A DNA stretch of 64,000 bases, taken from assembly GCF_029203285.1 (NCBI RefSeq), contig NZ_CP115669.1, positions 4,154,001 through 4,218,000 of the forward strand, given 5' to 3'. Of the stretch, positions 35,363 through 45,285 are shown one piece after another. The notes under the pieces are model-generated. The model did not search any database. It saw only the letters and a program-made list of their open reading frames with translations, and was not told the origin of the DNA. The first letter of the stretch is position 1. The number at the start of each line of letters is the position of its first letter. Both the position numbers and the translations under genes were made by a program. Origin of the DNA: Pseudomonas sp. PSE14. Lineage in GTDB: Bacteria; Pseudomonadota; Gammaproteobacteria; Pseudomonadales; Pseudomonadaceae.

Positions 35363-35769
35363 CGACGCTCCGGCTGACACAGCGGCGCCTCCAGATTAAG
35401 GAACTCAGTCACCTGGTTATGGGTCAGCCCGACTCGGCCTCCTAGGCAGGCTCCGTTGGCCAGATAGAGAATCGGTACCGGAGCCGAGAGGCTCCATTGT
35501 TCGGGCAGCGACAGCATCTGTGGCGGCACTACGCCCTGAGGCCCGATAGTCACCTCAAGCCCCTGGAGCCGGGCGCGATAGCCCATGCTGCGCAGTTGCC
35601 CGGCAATATCCTGCAGCTCGATCCGGCGTTTCCAGGCCTGCTGCATCTTCAGCAGACTGGGTATGACAACGGCACCGAGCAGGGCAACGAGCGCCAGCAC
35701 AACTACCATCTCGAGCAGCGTGAAGCCCCTCTTGAACTCATTGCTTGGGCAGGTAGCCGATATCGGCAT
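35359..35769 (-). CDS. gspH: Type II secretion minor pseudopilin GspH
   Basis: A 136-residue pseudopilin with KRG/FTLLEMVVVLALVALLGA and Glu at +5, followed by QDIAGQLRSMGYRARLQGLE and an Ig-like GspH domain. The only reasonable start is ATG at 35769 (MPISATCPSNEFKRG, a 15-residue leader), which lies 32 bases inside gspG and has a GGGGA about eight bases upstream. GspH sits just below the tip complex. Confidence 0.82.
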   Translation of the reverse strand: MPISATCPSNEFKRGFTLLEMVVVLALVALLGAVVIPSLLKMQQAWKRRIELQDIAGQLRSMGYRARLQGLEVTIGPQGVVPPQMLSLPEQWSLSAPVPILYLANGACLGGRVGLTHNQVTEFLNLEAPLCQPERR

Positions 35770-36172
35770 TGTCGCCGTCCCCGCCGGAGCGGCCATCTGC
35801 GCCCAGGCTGTAGAGCGAGAAGGGTTGCTCCTCGCTTGGCTTGTTGCTGTAGAGGTAGGCATGGTTCCAGGGGTCCAGCGGTACACCTCCCTCCAGGTAC
35901 GGTCCCTTCCAGTACTTCTTGATACTTTCATCGGTCGGTGAAGTATTGAGCAGGGCCAACCCCTCCTCGTCCGTAGGTAGTCGCCCAATGTCCAGGCGCA
36001 TGGTCATCAACGCTCCCTTGAGCATCTTCACTTGCGTCTCCGCGGTCTGTACCTTGGCCTTGTCGGCCTGGCTGAACAGGCGTGGGCCTACTAACCCCAT
36101 CAACAAGCCGATGATTACCAGCACTACGATCATTTCCAGCAGGGTGAAGCCCCGCTGCCGGTATCTAGCCAT
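35738..36172 (-). CDS. gspG: Type II secretion major pseudopilin GspG
   Basis: A 144-residue major pseudopilin: leader MARYRQRG, mature start FTLLEMIVVLVIIGLLMGLV, then the conserved GspG blocks RLPTDEEGLALL, WKGPYLEGGVPLDPWNHAYL and LGADGRSGGDGDNADI, the last two forming the calcium site loop of the family. Start ATG at 36172 has GGAG ten bases upstream. It polymerises into the pseudopilus that pushes substrate through the secretin. Confidence 0.95.
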   Translation of the reverse strand: MARYRQRGFTLLEMIVVLVIIGLLMGLVGPRLFSQADKAKVQTAETQVKMLKGALMTMRLDIGRLPTDEEGLALLNTSPTDESIKKYWKGPYLEGGVPLDPWNHAYLYSNKPSEEQPFSLYSLGADGRSGGDGDNADIGYLPKQ

Positions 36173-36219
36173 TCGTACGTTTCTCCATGCCTGCATTCGC
36201 CCCTTCACAGGCGATCTCC

Positions 36220-37410
36220 TCACAACACCATGTCGTTGGCACTGGTAATCGCCAGGACCACGCCGGTGATGATCACGCCGAACACCGAGCCAATCGCCAG
36301 GATTGCCATTGGCTCCACCAGCGCGAGCACCTTGCGCATGCGCGACCGCCCCTGCTCCTCATAAAGCTGCGCTAGGCTGTCGAGCATGTCCGCGAGCCGG
36401 CCGGACTTCTCCCCGACACGAACCAGGTTGCCGCCGGTTGCAGTGATTGCATGTCGGCTCTCCAGGGCCTCGGACAACGAGGCGCCACCTCGGACATCCT
36501 GGGTGACACGCTGCATCAGGCCACGCTGCGTCGGGATACGAAGGCTCTCCACTGAAAGCCGCAGGGCATCGACCAGGGCGACACGATTACCCAGCAGCGT
36601 GCCCAGTACCTTCGACCACTGTGCAATCTCCGCCTGTAGTAGCCATTCGCCGAGCAACGGCACATGCAACAACGCATTCAGCCCCCTGGTGCGCAGCCCT
36701 GGGTTCTTGACCAGCGAGACACCGACTGTCGCCAGTACCGCCAGAAGGACGAGCAGCAACAGAGCATTGTTCTTGCACCAGACACCACTGCTGAGTACCG
36801 CCCAGGCCAGCCAGGGCAGGCGGTCGGAATGCTCCAGCAGGTTGGCGAACTTGGGCACCACGAAGACGAACATCATCGCAACCGCGCCGATGCCACTGAG
36901 GACCAGGATGGCTGGGTAGATCAGGGCGTTACGAATTTCATCGCGGGTACGCCGCTCGTATTCCATCTGCGTCACGCAATCACGAAGCGCATCAGCGAGG
37001 TTGCCGGTCATCTCACCGGCCGCGACCAACTGGTAGGCATAGCGCGGCAGCGGTAGGCCGGCAGCTTCCAGAACCTGAGGGAAGGAGCGCCCCTGGCGCA
37101 AGCCATCGTTCATGCTCTGCAGTGCGGCGGCAATACGCGGGTGCCGAGCCGAGCGGCCCTGGGTGTCCACCGCCTCGGCCAGACTCACACCGGCGCCCAA
37201 CAAAGTGGCCAACTCGTACAGTGCCAGGTTCAAGTCCTCGCTGCTCAGCCGGCGGCTGCGCAGCGGCCTTGTGCGGGTAGGCTGCTCCAGTTTCAGCGGC
37301 GTCAGCCCCTGTGCCTCCAGCCGGCGCGTGGCCTCGGCACTGGAGCTGACGTTCAACTCACCGCGAAAGCGCTTGCCGTTGCGGTCAACGGCCACATAGT
37401 GGATTCGCAT
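36220..37410 (-). CDS. gspF: Type II secretion inner-membrane platform protein GspF
   Basis: A 396-residue polytopic protein with two GspF repeats, each containing a cytoplasmic helical bundle and membrane segments (EYERRTRDEIRNALIYPAIL; VRVGEKSGRLADMLDSLAQL; closing EPMAILAIGSVFGVIITGVV). The second repeat's VGEKSG and first's AAGEMTG are family hallmarks. It follows gspE by five bases and precedes gspG by 47. It transmits motion from GspE to pseudopilin assembly. Confidence 0.95.
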   Translation of the reverse strand: MRIHYVAVDRNGKRFRGELNVSSSAEATRRLEAQGLTPLKLEQPTRTRPLRSRRLSSEDLNLALYELATLLGAGVSLAEAVDTQGRSARHPRIAAALQSMNDGLRQGRSFPQVLEAAGLPLPRYAYQLVAAGEMTGNLADALRDCVTQMEYERRTRDEIRNALIYPAILVLSGIGAVAMMFVFVVPKFANLLEHSDRLPWLAWAVLSSGVWCKNNALLLLVLLAVLATVGVSLVKNPGLRTRGLNALLHVPLLGEWLLQAEIAQWSKVLGTLLGNRVALVDALRLSVESLRIPTQRGLMQRVTQDVRGGASLSEALESRHAITATGGNLVRVGEKSGRLADMLDSLAQLYEEQGRSRMRKVLALVEPMAILAIGSVFGVIITGVVLAITSANDMVL

Positions 37411-37415
37411 GCCGA

Positions 37416-39134
37416 TCAGCCGCTGGTCACGCGATGGACCTCATCCACCGAGGTCAAGCCCATCCAGGCCTTGATCAGACCGTCGTCGCGCAGCGAACGG
37501 AAGCCCTGCTCACTGGCCAGGCGCCGCATCTGTTCCACCGGCGAGCGCTGCATGATCAATTCCTGCATCTGCGGTCGCACATCGATCATTTCGTAGATGC
37601 CCAGGCGCCCGTGATAGCCGGTGCCCTGACAATGATCACAGCCGACGGCCTGCTTCCATTCAGCGCGACGCTCGGGAAAGAGGGCTCTTCCAGCAGAATC
37701 GATGAACTTAAGCTCCGCCTGACCCATAGGTGGCACCTGGGGTTGCGCACAATACCGGCACAGGTTGCGCACCAGTCGCTGGGCCTGAACCCCCCGCACC
37801 GGAGAGGCGACTAGAAATGGCTCCACCCCCATGTCGATCAGGCGGGTAAAGGCACTCACCGCATCGTTAGTGTGCAAGGTGGAGAAAACCAGATGCCCGG
37901 TCAGGGAAGACTGCACGGCAATCTCCGCGGTCTCCAGATCGCGGATTTCGCCGATCATGATTACGTCCGGGTCCTGGCGCAGGATCGAGCGCAGGGCCGC
38001 GGCAAAGGTTAGGCCGATGTCGGCATGGGCCTGCACCTGGGTGATATTGGGAACCTGGTACTCGACCGGGTCCTCCACCGTGATGATCTTGCGCACGCCG
38101 TCATTGATGGTTTCAAGGCAGCCATAAAGCGTGGTGGACTTGCCCGAGCCGGTGGGGCCGGTCACCAGGAGGATGCCGTGGGGCTCCAGCGTCCAGCGCC
38201 GCATCTGCTCCAGATGATCGGGCAGCATGCCCAGGCTCTCCAGACGCAATCCCTCGCGCTCCTTGGGCAGCAAACGCATCACCACTGACTCACCGTACAC
38301 GCCGGGCAGACTGGAAACGCGGATATCCATTTCCTTTCCGCCGACCCGCGCGCTCATGCGGCCATCCTGCGGCAAGCGGCGCTCGGCGATGTCGATGGCG
38401 GAGATCAGCTTGATCCGCGATACCACCGCAGCGAAGCGTTCTCGTGGCAATGTGAGTTGGGCTTGCAGCACGCCATCAATGCGAAAGCGGATCTGGAAGC
38501 TGAATTCACCCGGCTCGATATGGATATCCGAAGCACGCTTTTCGATCGCCTGGCCGATGACGTTGTTGACCAGTTCGACGATGGGCGCCTCTTCCGCCAT
38601 TTCCCGCAGGTGCCGAACGTCGTCCTCGGCAAACATCCGCGACTTCCATCCGTCACGTTGCTGGTGCTCATCCAGCACCCGCAACCAGGCATCCAGATCC
38701 TGCGCGCGGCAAAGCACCCAGAGTACTTCGCGCCCCGGATAGAAAAGTCGCAAGACATCCCGCAGGGCCGGATCCAGAGGGTCGCGCGCCGCCACCAGTA
38801 GCCTGTCCGCAGCATCCTCCCAGAGCACCATTTGCTCGGTGAGGAACCAGTGCGGCACGATGCGGGACTTCTCCAAGGCCGTTACCAGCTCTTCGGCCCG
38901 AGGCGCGTCCAGAGATTTCCCCACCAATGGCATTTGCAACTGATCCGCCAGCACATCCAGCAATACCGTCTCGGAGATCGCGCCGGAGCGCATCAGGATG
39001 CCCCCTAGACGGCCACCGATGCGCGCCTGCAGCTCCAGCGCGCGTTCGATTTCCTGAGCGGACACCAGCCCGCTACGGATCAACCGCTGCCCCAGACGCT
39101 CCACGGCAAGCACCTCTGCGTACTCAGAGCACAT
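37416..39134 (-). CDS. gspE: Type II secretion ATPase GspE
   Basis: A 572-residue assembly ATPase in the order N1 domain, N2 domain, catalytic core. It shows ASDIHIEP, the Asp box, Walker [10 protein letters not shown] (326-334), [20 protein letters not shown] (Walker B), the His box STLHTNDAV and the zinc tetracysteine CRYC...CDHC. These are diagnostic of GspE/PilB enzymes, and context makes GspE the call. ATG at 39134 overlaps the permease gene's stop by 11 bases, so the ABC permease and the T2SS are one transcription unit. A GTG at 39113 is an alternative start. Confidence 0.95.
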   Translation of the reverse strand: MCSEYAEVLAVERLGQRLIRSGLVSAQEIERALELQARIGGRLGGILMRSGAISETVLLDVLADQLQMPLVGKSLDAPRAEELVTALEKSRIVPHWFLTEQMVLWEDAADRLLVAARDPLDPALRDVLRLFYPGREVLWVLCRAQDLDAWLRVLDEHQQRDGWKSRMFAEDDVRHLREMAEEAPIVELVNNVIGQAIEKRASDIHIEPGEFSFQIRFRIDGVLQAQLTLPRERFAAVVSRIKLISAIDIAERRLPQDGRMSARVGGKEMDIRVSSLPGVYGESVVMRLLPKEREGLRLESLGMLPDHLEQMRRWTLEPHGILLVTGPTGSGKSTTLYGCLETINDGVRKIITVEDPVEYQVPNITQVQAHADIGLTFAAALRSILRQDPDVIMIGEIRDLETAEIAVQSSLTGHLVFSTLHTNDAVSAFTRLIDMGVEPFLVASPVRGVQAQRLVRNLCRYCAQPQVPPMGQAELKFIDSAGRALFPERRAEWKQAVGCDHCQGTGYHGRLGIYEMIDVRPQMQELIMQRSPVEQMRRLASEQGFRSLRDDGLIKAWMGLTSVDEVHRVTSG

Positions 39135-39921
39135 CGGCGAACCCACTCTTCACACGCAGGAACAGCCAGCCTCCGACGAGTGCCATCACCCCGGCGGCCA
39201 GGCAATAGCCAGTAATCTGCGTAGCCGAAGGCATCGGTGCGTCGAACAGCAACGCGCGGACCATCTCCACCGGGATCGTCAGCGGATTCAGCGCAAGGTA
39301 GCCACGCGCGGCCTCCGGCAAGCTCGACAGGGGATAAAGCACCGGGCTGAGGAACAGGGTCAGGACCAGGATGAACTGCACAAGTTGGCCAACATCCCGG
39401 AAATAGGCGCCCAGCGCCGCGATCAGGCACACCAGCCCACCGACACAGACCACGAAAGGCAGCAGCGCGACCGGTAACCAAAGGGTCTCCCAGCCAGGCG
39501 CATGCCCCAGCAGGAGCATGGCCAGCACCAGAACGCCGTAACCTACCGAGGCATTGGCCAGCGCGGCCGTAACGACCGATAGCGGAATCACCTCGAGGGG
39601 AAACACCATCTTCTTCACGTAGTTGCTGTGGCTGTGCATCACTGACGCAGCGCGACCAAGGCACTCCCCGAAGAAGCCGTTGAGGAGTAGCCCGGAAAAC
39701 AGGGTTAGGGCGAATGAGGTGGTGTCCTGGTCGCCGCCCCAGCGCGACTTGAGGATATGGCCGAAAACGAAGGTGTAGACCGCCAGCATCAGCAGCGGCG
39801 CGACCACGACCCAGACAGAACCCAGGAAAGTGCCGCGATAGCGGGATTCGAGCTCCCGCCGGGCCAGCGACAATATCAGCCCGGCGCGCTCGGACCAGGC
39901 ACGATTAGCGAGATTGGACAA
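39124..39921 (-). CDS. wzm: ABC-2 type polysaccharide export permease
   Basis: A 265-residue membrane protein with six predicted helices and Wzm features: RRELESRYRGTFLGSVWVVV at the N-terminus, SVMHSHSNYVKKMVFPLEVI in the coupling helix, and AYFRDVGQLVQFILVLTLFL, then SPVLYPLSSLP. It should pair with the ATPase at 23910 to export the finished polysaccharide. The frame has an upstream stop 27 bases before and no ATG or GTG, so the start must be TTG at 39921 with GGGGG just upstream. It heads the gspE-gspM operon. Confidence 0.88.
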   Translation of the reverse strand: MSNLANRAWSERAGLILSLARRELESRYRGTFLGSVWVVVAPLLMLAVYTFVFGHILKSRWGGDQDTTSFALTLFSGLLLNGFFGECLGRAASVMHSHSNYVKKMVFPLEVIPLSVVTAALANASVGYGVLVLAMLLLGHAPGWETLWLPVALLPFVVCVGGLVCLIAALGAYFRDVGQLVQFILVLTLFLSPVLYPLSSLPEAARGYLALNPLTIPVEMVRALLFDAPMPSATQITGYCLAAGVMALVGGWLFLRVKSGFADVL

Positions 39922-40056
39922 GCGACCCCCGACCGACTCGGATCAGCTCCTCGCGAGCGACCCTGGAAAACAGTGGCGGGAATGGTGAAGGTTATGAGGC
40001 TTCAGGGATGCAGGCGGAGTCTGCAGACGCAGACAGCCATTTCCGAAGTAATAAGT

Positions 40057-40090
40057 CGCCTCGTCCGAGCCTTAGGACTCGAACGAGGCG
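40057..40090. terminator. Inverted repeat after cmk, likely terminator
   Basis: A 13-base stem with one mismatch, CGCCTCGTCCGAG (40057-40069)/CTCGAACGAGGCG (40078-40090), and an 8-base loop, starts seven bases after the cmk stop codon. The downstream T content is modest. It would separate the core operon from the inserted island. Confidence 0.6.
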
Positions 40091-40097
40091 GATCGAA

Positions 40098-40787
40098 TCA
40101 ATCGCTCAGGCCGAGCCGTGCGATTTCGGTGAGGATGCTGTTCACCACCTCATCGATGCTCATCGAGGTGGAGTCCACCAGGATGGCACCCTTGGCCGGC
40201 TTCAGCGGCGCTACGGCGCGTTGGCTGTCGCGCTCGTCGCGGGCGCGGATTTCCTCCGCCAGTTGTGCCTGGTCGCTTTCGATGCCCTTGCCCTTGAGCT
40301 GCAGGTAGCGGCGGCGGGCGCGCTCTTCGGCCGAAGCGGTGAGGAATATCTTCAGCTGGGCGCTGGGGAAGACCACGGTGCCCATGTCGCGGCCGTCGGC
40401 CACCAGGCCGGGTGCTTCGAGGAAGGCGCGCTGGCGTTGCAGCAGGGCGTCGCGCACCGCCGGCAGCGCGGCGACTTGCGAGGCGCCGGCGCCGACCTGT
40501 TCGGTGCGGATGGTGTCGGTGACGTCTTCGCCTTCAAGGATGATGTGCTGGCCCTGCCCGCCCTTGGCGTGGGTGAACTGGACGTCCAGGTGCGCCGCCA
40601 GGACCTTGAGGGCTTCCTCGTTGGTCAGGTCGATGCCGTGGTTACCGGCGGCGAACGCCAGCAGGCGGTACAGCGCGCCGGAGTCCAGGAGGTTCCAGCC
40701 CAGGCGCTTGGCCAGCAGGCCGGCGACGGTGCCCTTGCCGGAACCGCTGGGGCCGTCGATGGCGACGACTGGCCATTCAGCGTTCAT
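40098..40787 (-). CDS. cmk: Cytidylate kinase
   Basis: A 229-residue kinase that phosphorylates CMP and dCMP. P-loop GPSGSGKGT is at residues 12-20, with the family's [13 protein letters not shown] and the C-terminal [19 protein letters not shown]. It is the last gene of the serC-pheA-hisC-tyrA/aroA-cmk run and overlaps tyrA-aroA by one base. In PAO1 rpsA follows directly; here a likely terminator and a 23 kb island follow. Confidence 0.96.
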   Translation of the reverse strand: MNAEWPVVAIDGPSGSGKGTVAGLLAKRLGWNLLDSGALYRLLAFAAGNHGIDLTNEEALKVLAAHLDVQFTHAKGGQGQHIILEGEDVTDTIRTEQVGAGASQVAALPAVRDALLQRQRAFLEAPGLVADGRDMGTVVFPSAQLKIFLTASAEERARRRYLQLKGKGIESDQAQLAEEIRARDERDSQRAVAPLKPAKGAILVDSTSMSIDEVVNSILTEIARLGLSD

Positions 40788-43012
40788 CAGTTCTTCTCCT
40801 CGGCAACGCGGATGCCCGCGCCGGAGGCCAGCCCGAGGAAGTTCGGGAAGGAGGTCGCGACGTTGGCGCAGTCGTGGATGCGGATCGGCGCGCCGGCACG
40901 CAGGGAGGCCACGCTGAAGGACATGGCGATGCGGTGGTCGCCGTGGCTCCAGACTTCGCCGCCACCGTAGGCGCCGCCTTCGATGATGATGCCGTCCGGG
41001 GTCGGTTCGGCTTTCACGCCCAGGGCGATCAGGCCGTCGGCCATGACCTGGATGCGGTCGGATTCCTTCACCCGCAGCTCTTCCGCGCCGCGCAGTACGG
41101 TGCGGCCTTCAGCGTTGGCGGCGGCGACGAAGAGTACCGGGAACTCGTCGATGGCCAGCGGCACCAGGTCTTCGGGGATGTCGATGCCCTTGAGCTTGGC
41201 CGAACGCACGCGGATGTCGGCGACCGGCTCGCCGCCTACTTCACGCTGGTTTTCCAGGGTGATGTCGGCGCCCATCAGCTTGAGGATGTCGATGACGCCG
41301 GTGCGGGTCGGGTTGATGCCGACGTGTTCCAGCACCAGGTCGGAACCTTCGGCGATGCTCGCGGCGACCAGGAAGAAGGCAGCGGAGGAAATGTCCGCCG
41401 GGACTTCGATCTGGGTGGCGGTCAGCTTGTGGCCGGATTCGACCTTGGCGGTGGCGCCTTCCACGTCGACCGGGTAGCCGAAGCCGCGCAGCATGCGCTC
41501 GGTGTGGTCGCGGGTCGGGGCCGGCTCGGTGGTGGAGGTGCTACCGGCGGCATAGAGGCCGGCGAGCAGCAGGCAGGATTTGACCTGGGCACTGGCCATC
41601 GGCATGTCGTAGTGCATGCCGGTGAGTTTCTTGCCGCCACGGATGGTCAGCGGCGGACGGCCTTCCGGACCGGTCTCGATCACCGCTCCCATCTCGCGCA
41701 GCGGCTTGGCTACGCGATTCATCGGGCGCTTGGACAGCGACGGGTCGCCCGTCAGGGTCGAATCGAACGGCTGCGCCGCCAGCAGGCCGCTGAGCAGGCG
41801 CATGGAGGTCCCGGAGTTGCCCAGGTAGATCGGGCCGGGCGGCGGCTTCAGGCCATGCAGGCCGACGCCATGAACGGTGACGCGACCGTGGTGCGGGCCT
41901 TCGATGACCACGCCCATGTCGCGGAACGCCTGGATGGTGGCCAGGGCGTCTTCGCCTTCGAGGAAGCCTTGCACCTCGGTCGTGCCTTCGGCCAGGGAGC
42001 CGAGCATGATCGAGCGATGGGAAATGGACTTGTCGCCCGGTACGCGAACACGTCCGGACAGGCGGCCACCCGGCTGGGCCAGGTAAATCAGGTCATTGTT
42101 GTGCATGGCGTCCACATAGGCCCGTTGGGCCAGGATTTTGCTGAAATGCTCGCGGGCAACCCGGGCGCGGGTGAAGACGCCCATCAGTTGCTGCCCGTCC
42201 CCCTTGTCAACGGCCTCGCGCAGCGCATCGAGGTCGTCACGGAATACGTCGAGGATGCGCAGCACCGCCCCGCGATTGGCGAGGAAGATGTCGTGCCACA
42301 TCACCGGGTCGCTGCCGGCGATCCGCGTGAAGTCGCGGAAGCCACCAGCGGCATAGCGGAAGATTTCCAGATTCTCGCTGCGTTTGGCCAGCGAGTCGAC
42401 CAGCGTGAAGGCCAGCAGGTGCGGCAGGTGGCTGGTCGCCGCCAGGACTTCGTCGTGGTGCTCCACGTCCATCTGCTCGACATCCGCGCCCAACCCACGC
42501 CAGAGGCTCTCGACGCACTGGACCGCGTCCGCGTCTGCATTATCCAGCGGCGTGAGGATGACTTTATGACGGCGGAACAGTTTCGCGTTGGCCGCTTCCA
42601 CCCCGCTCTGCTCGGAGCCTGCGATGGGATGGCCGGGAATGAAGCGCGACGGCATTCCGCCGAACACCGCTTTCGCGGCACGTACCACGTTACCCTTGGC
42701 GCTGCCCACGTCGGTAAGGATGGCGTTGCCCAGATCGAAGGTGGCGAGTTCGCCGAGGACCTTCTCCATGGCCAGGATCGGCACGGCAAGCTGGATCACG
42801 TCCGCCTCGCGGCAGCCGGCGGCGAGGCTTTCCTCGCAGCGGTCGACCACGCCCAGCTCCACCGCGAGGCGGCGGGTTTCCGGATCACGGTCGACGCCGA
42901 CCACTTCCTCGAACAGCCCCTTCTCGCGGATGCCCTTGGCGAAGGAGCCGCCGATCAGGCCGAGCCCCACCACGACGAGGCGGCGGAGCTTGTGCGGCTG
43001 GACATCAGGCAC
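40787..43012 (-). CDS. aroA: Prephenate dehydrogenase / EPSP synthase fusion (TyrA-AroA)
   Basis: A 741-residue bifunctional protein. Residues 1-300 are a TyrA-type dehydrogenase ([18 protein letters not shown], the NAD-binding turn; [14 protein letters not shown]). Residues 310-741 are 5-enolpyruvylshikimate-3-phosphate synthase ([51 protein letters not shown]). It covers two steps, one on each side of chorismate. This fusion is standard in Pseudomonas. GTG at 43012 with AAGGTG upstream is preferred over TTG at 43018; either way it overlaps the hisC end. The EPSP active site motif GNSGTS has Gly in the position typical of glyphosate-sensitive enzymes (class I). Confidence 0.95.
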   Translation of the reverse strand: MPDVQPHKLRRLVVVGLGLIGGSFAKGIREKGLFEEVVGVDRDPETRRLAVELGVVDRCEESLAAGCREADVIQLAVPILAMEKVLGELATFDLGNAILTDVGSAKGNVVRAAKAVFGGMPSRFIPGHPIAGSEQSGVEAANAKLFRRHKVILTPLDNADADAVQCVESLWRGLGADVEQMDVEHHDEVLAATSHLPHLLAFTLVDSLAKRSENLEIFRYAAGGFRDFTRIAGSDPVMWHDIFLANRGAVLRILDVFRDDLDALREAVDKGDGQQLMGVFTRARVAREHFSKILAQRAYVDAMHNNDLIYLAQPGGRLSGRVRVPGDKSISHRSIMLGSLAEGTTEVQGFLEGEDALATIQAFRDMGVVIEGPHHGRVTVHGVGLHGLKPPPGPIYLGNSGTSMRLLSGLLAAQPFDSTLTGDPSLSKRPMNRVAKPLREMGAVIETGPEGRPPLTIRGGKKLTGMHYDMPMASAQVKSCLLLAGLYAAGSTSTTEPAPTRDHTERMLRGFGYPVDVEGATAKVESGHKLTATQIEVPADISSAAFFLVAASIAEGSDLVLEHVGINPTRTGVIDILKLMGADITLENQREVGGEPVADIRVRSAKLKGIDIPEDLVPLAIDEFPVLFVAAANAEGRTVLRGAEELRVKESDRIQVMADGLIALGVKAEPTPDGIIIEGGAYGGGEVWSHGDHRIAMSFSVASLRAGAPIRIHDCANVATSFPNFLGLASGAGIRVAEEKN

Positions 43013-44117
43013 GGGCAAGCACCTTGGCCAGCGCTTCGAGGAAGCGGGCGTTCTCGGCCGGCAGGCCGATGGAGATGCGCAGGTGCTGCGGCATACCGTA
43101 GCCGCCGACCGGGCGGACGATCACGCCTTCGGCGAGCAGGGCCTGGTAGACCGGGCCGGCGTCGCGCTTGAGGTCCACGGCGATGAAGTTGCCCTTGGAA
43201 GGAATCCACTGAAGGTCCAGTGCGCGCAGGCCGTTTTCCAGCTGGGCCATGCCTTCGTCATTGATGCGCTTGCCTTCGGCCAGGTACTCGACGTCGTCCA
43301 GTGCGGCGCAGGCGGCGGCCAGGGCCAGGCTGTTGACGTTGAACGGCTGGCGCACGCGGTTGAGCACGTCGGCGACCTGCGCCGAGGAGATCGCGTAGCC
43401 GACACGCAGCGACGCCAGGCCATAGGCCTTGGAGAAGGTGCGCGAAACCAGCAGGTTCGGGTAGCGGGCCAGGTACTTCAGGCCATTCGGCAGTTCCTCG
43501 CCTTCGGCGTACTCGATGTAGGCCTCGTCCAGCACCACCAGGACGTTCTCCGGAACCTGCGACAGGAAGCGCTCCAGCGCATCCGGGCCGAACCAGGTGC
43601 CGGTGGGGTTGTTCGGGTTGGCGATGAAGACCACGCGGGTGTTGGCATCGATGGCCGCCAGCATGGCTTCCAGGTCATGGCCCCATTCCTTGGCCGGCAC
43701 GACCTTGCCCTGGGCGCCGACGGCCTGGGTGGAGATCGGGTAGACGGCGAAGGCGTACTGGCTGAACACGGCGTTCAGGCCGGGCGCGAGGTAGGCGCGG
43801 GCGACCAGATCGAGGATGTCGTTGGAGCCGTTGCCCAGAGTCACCTGCGCGGTGCCGACGCCACAGCGAGCGGCCAGGCGGCTCTTCAGCTCGAAGCCGT
43901 TGCCGTCGGGATAGCGGGTCAGCTCGGCCAGTTCGGCGCGGATCGCTTCGAGCGCCTTCGGGCTCGGGCCCAGCGGGTTCTCGTTGCTGGCCAGCTTGAT
44001 GATGCCGGCAGGATCGAGCTTCAGCTCACGGGCCAGCTCATCGACCGGCTTGCCGGGCACATAGGGGGAAAGCTTCTGCACGCCCGGCTGAGCCAGGGCA
44101 AGGAAATCACACGACAT
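43005..44117 (-). CDS. hisC: Histidinol-phosphate / aromatic aminotransferase
   Basis: A 370-residue PLP-dependent aminotransferase: KLASNENPLGPSPKALEAI, NPNNPTGTWF, LDEAYIEYAEGEEL, and the PLP-lysine block SRTFSKAYGLASLRVGYAI. Located between pheA and tyrA-aroA, as hisC2 is in PAO1, so it probably aminates phenylpyruvate, hydroxyphenylpyruvate or arogenate pathway intermediates as well as imidazole-acetol phosphate. ATG at 44117 has GAGG nine bases upstream. Confidence 0.93.
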   Translation of the reverse strand: MSCDFLALAQPGVQKLSPYVPGKPVDELARELKLDPAGIIKLASNENPLGPSPKALEAIRAELAELTRYPDGNGFELKSRLAARCGVGTAQVTLGNGSNDILDLVARAYLAPGLNAVFSQYAFAVYPISTQAVGAQGKVVPAKEWGHDLEAMLAAIDANTRVVFIANPNNPTGTWFGPDALERFLSQVPENVLVVLDEAYIEYAEGEELPNGLKYLARYPNLLVSRTFSKAYGLASLRVGYAISSAQVADVLNRVRQPFNVNSLALAAACAALDDVEYLAEGKRINDEGMAQLENGLRALDLQWIPSKGNFIAVDLKRDAGPVYQALLAEGVIVRPVGGYGMPQHLRISIGLPAENARFLEALAKVLARA

Positions 44118-44187
44118 CGCTAAAAGCCTCAAGCTATGGGCCGCAAGCCGTTCCCCGGCGCACCGGTGGCTTGCGGCTCGCGGTTTC

Positions 44188-45285
44188 TCAGAGAACCGCT
44201 TTGGGGTAGGAACCCAGCACCTTCAGGGCAACGGCTTCGCTGCTGATCTTTTCCAGCACGTCCTTGATCAGCGGGTCCTTGTGGTGGCCGACGAAGTCGA
44301 TGAAGAACACGTAGGTCCACTTGCCGCTGCGCGACGGGCGGGTCTCGATGCGGGTCAGGTCGATACCGTTGGTGTGGAACGGCACCAACAGCTCATGCAG
44401 CGCACCCGGCTTGTTGCGCATGGAGACGATGATGGAGGTCTTGTCGTCGCCGGTGGGCGGTACTTCCTGGTTGCCGATCATGAGGAAGCGCGTGGAGTTG
44501 TCCGGGCGGTCCTCGATCTTCTCGTGCAGCTTGTCCAGGCCGTACAGGCTGGCGGCCATGTCGCCGGCGATGGCCGCGCTGTTCCATTCGCTCTTCACCC
44601 GCTTGGCGGCGTCGGCGTTGCTGGAGACCGCCACGCGCTCGACGTTCGGGTAGTGCGCATCCAGCCACTTGCGGCACTGGGCCAGGGACTGGGCGTGGGA
44701 GTAGATGCGGGTGATGTTGTTGGTCTTGGTGTTCTCCCCCACCAGCAGGTGATGGTGGATGCGCAGTTCCACCTCGCCGCAGATCACCAGGTCATGCTCG
44801 AGGAAGCTGTCGAGGGTATGGTTGACCGCGCCTTCGGTGGAGTTTTCCACAGGCACCACGCCGAAGTTCACCGCGCCGGCGGCGACTTCGCGGAACACTT
44901 CGTCGATGGCGGCCATCGGGGTGCTGATCACCGCGTGGCCGAAGTGCTTGAGCGCAGCGGCCTGGGTGAAGGTGCCTTCCGGGCCGAGGTAGGCCACTTT
45001 CAGCGGCTGCTCCAGGGCGAGGCAGGAGGACATGATCTCGCGGAACAGACGAGCGACTTCCTCGTTGTCCAGCGGGCCCTTGTTCAGCTCCATGATGTGC
45101 TTGAGCACCCAGGCCTCGCGCTCGGGCCGGTAGAACACCGGCTTCTCGCCTTCGGCCAGGGAGGCCATCTTCACGCGCGCCACGTCGGTGGCGCAGCGGG
45201 CGCGTTCGCTGATCAGCTCGAGGATCTTCTCGTCGAGGCTGTCGATGCGTACGCGCAAAGCCTTGAGCTGGTCAGCGTCGCTCAT
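44188..45285 (-). CDS. pheA: Chorismate mutase / prephenate dehydratase (P-protein)
   Basis: A 365-residue protein: residues 1-90 AroQ-type chorismate mutase (LKALRVRIDSLDEKILELIS), 95-275 prephenate dehydratase (VAYLGPEGTFTQAAALKHFG; PVENSTEGAVNHTLDSF), 285-365 ACT domain (TSIIVSMRNKPGALHELLVP; ETRPSRSGKWTYVFFID), which gives phenylalanine feedback inhibition in the family. Start ATG at 45285 overlaps the serC stop by one base. Confidence 0.96.
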   Translation of the reverse strand: MSDADQLKALRVRIDSLDEKILELISERARCATDVARVKMASLAEGEKPVFYRPEREAWVLKHIMELNKGPLDNEEVARLFREIMSSCLALEQPLKVAYLGPEGTFTQAAALKHFGHAVISTPMAAIDEVFREVAAGAVNFGVVPVENSTEGAVNHTLDSFLEHDLVICGEVELRIHHHLLVGENTKTNNITRIYSHAQSLAQCRKWLDAHYPNVERVAVSSNADAAKRVKSEWNSAAIAGDMAASLYGLDKLHEKIEDRPDNSTRFLMIGNQEVPPTGDDKTSIIVSMRNKPGALHELLVPFHTNGIDLTRIETRPSRSGKWTYVFFIDFVGHHKDPLIKDVLEKISSEAVALKVLGSYPKAVL

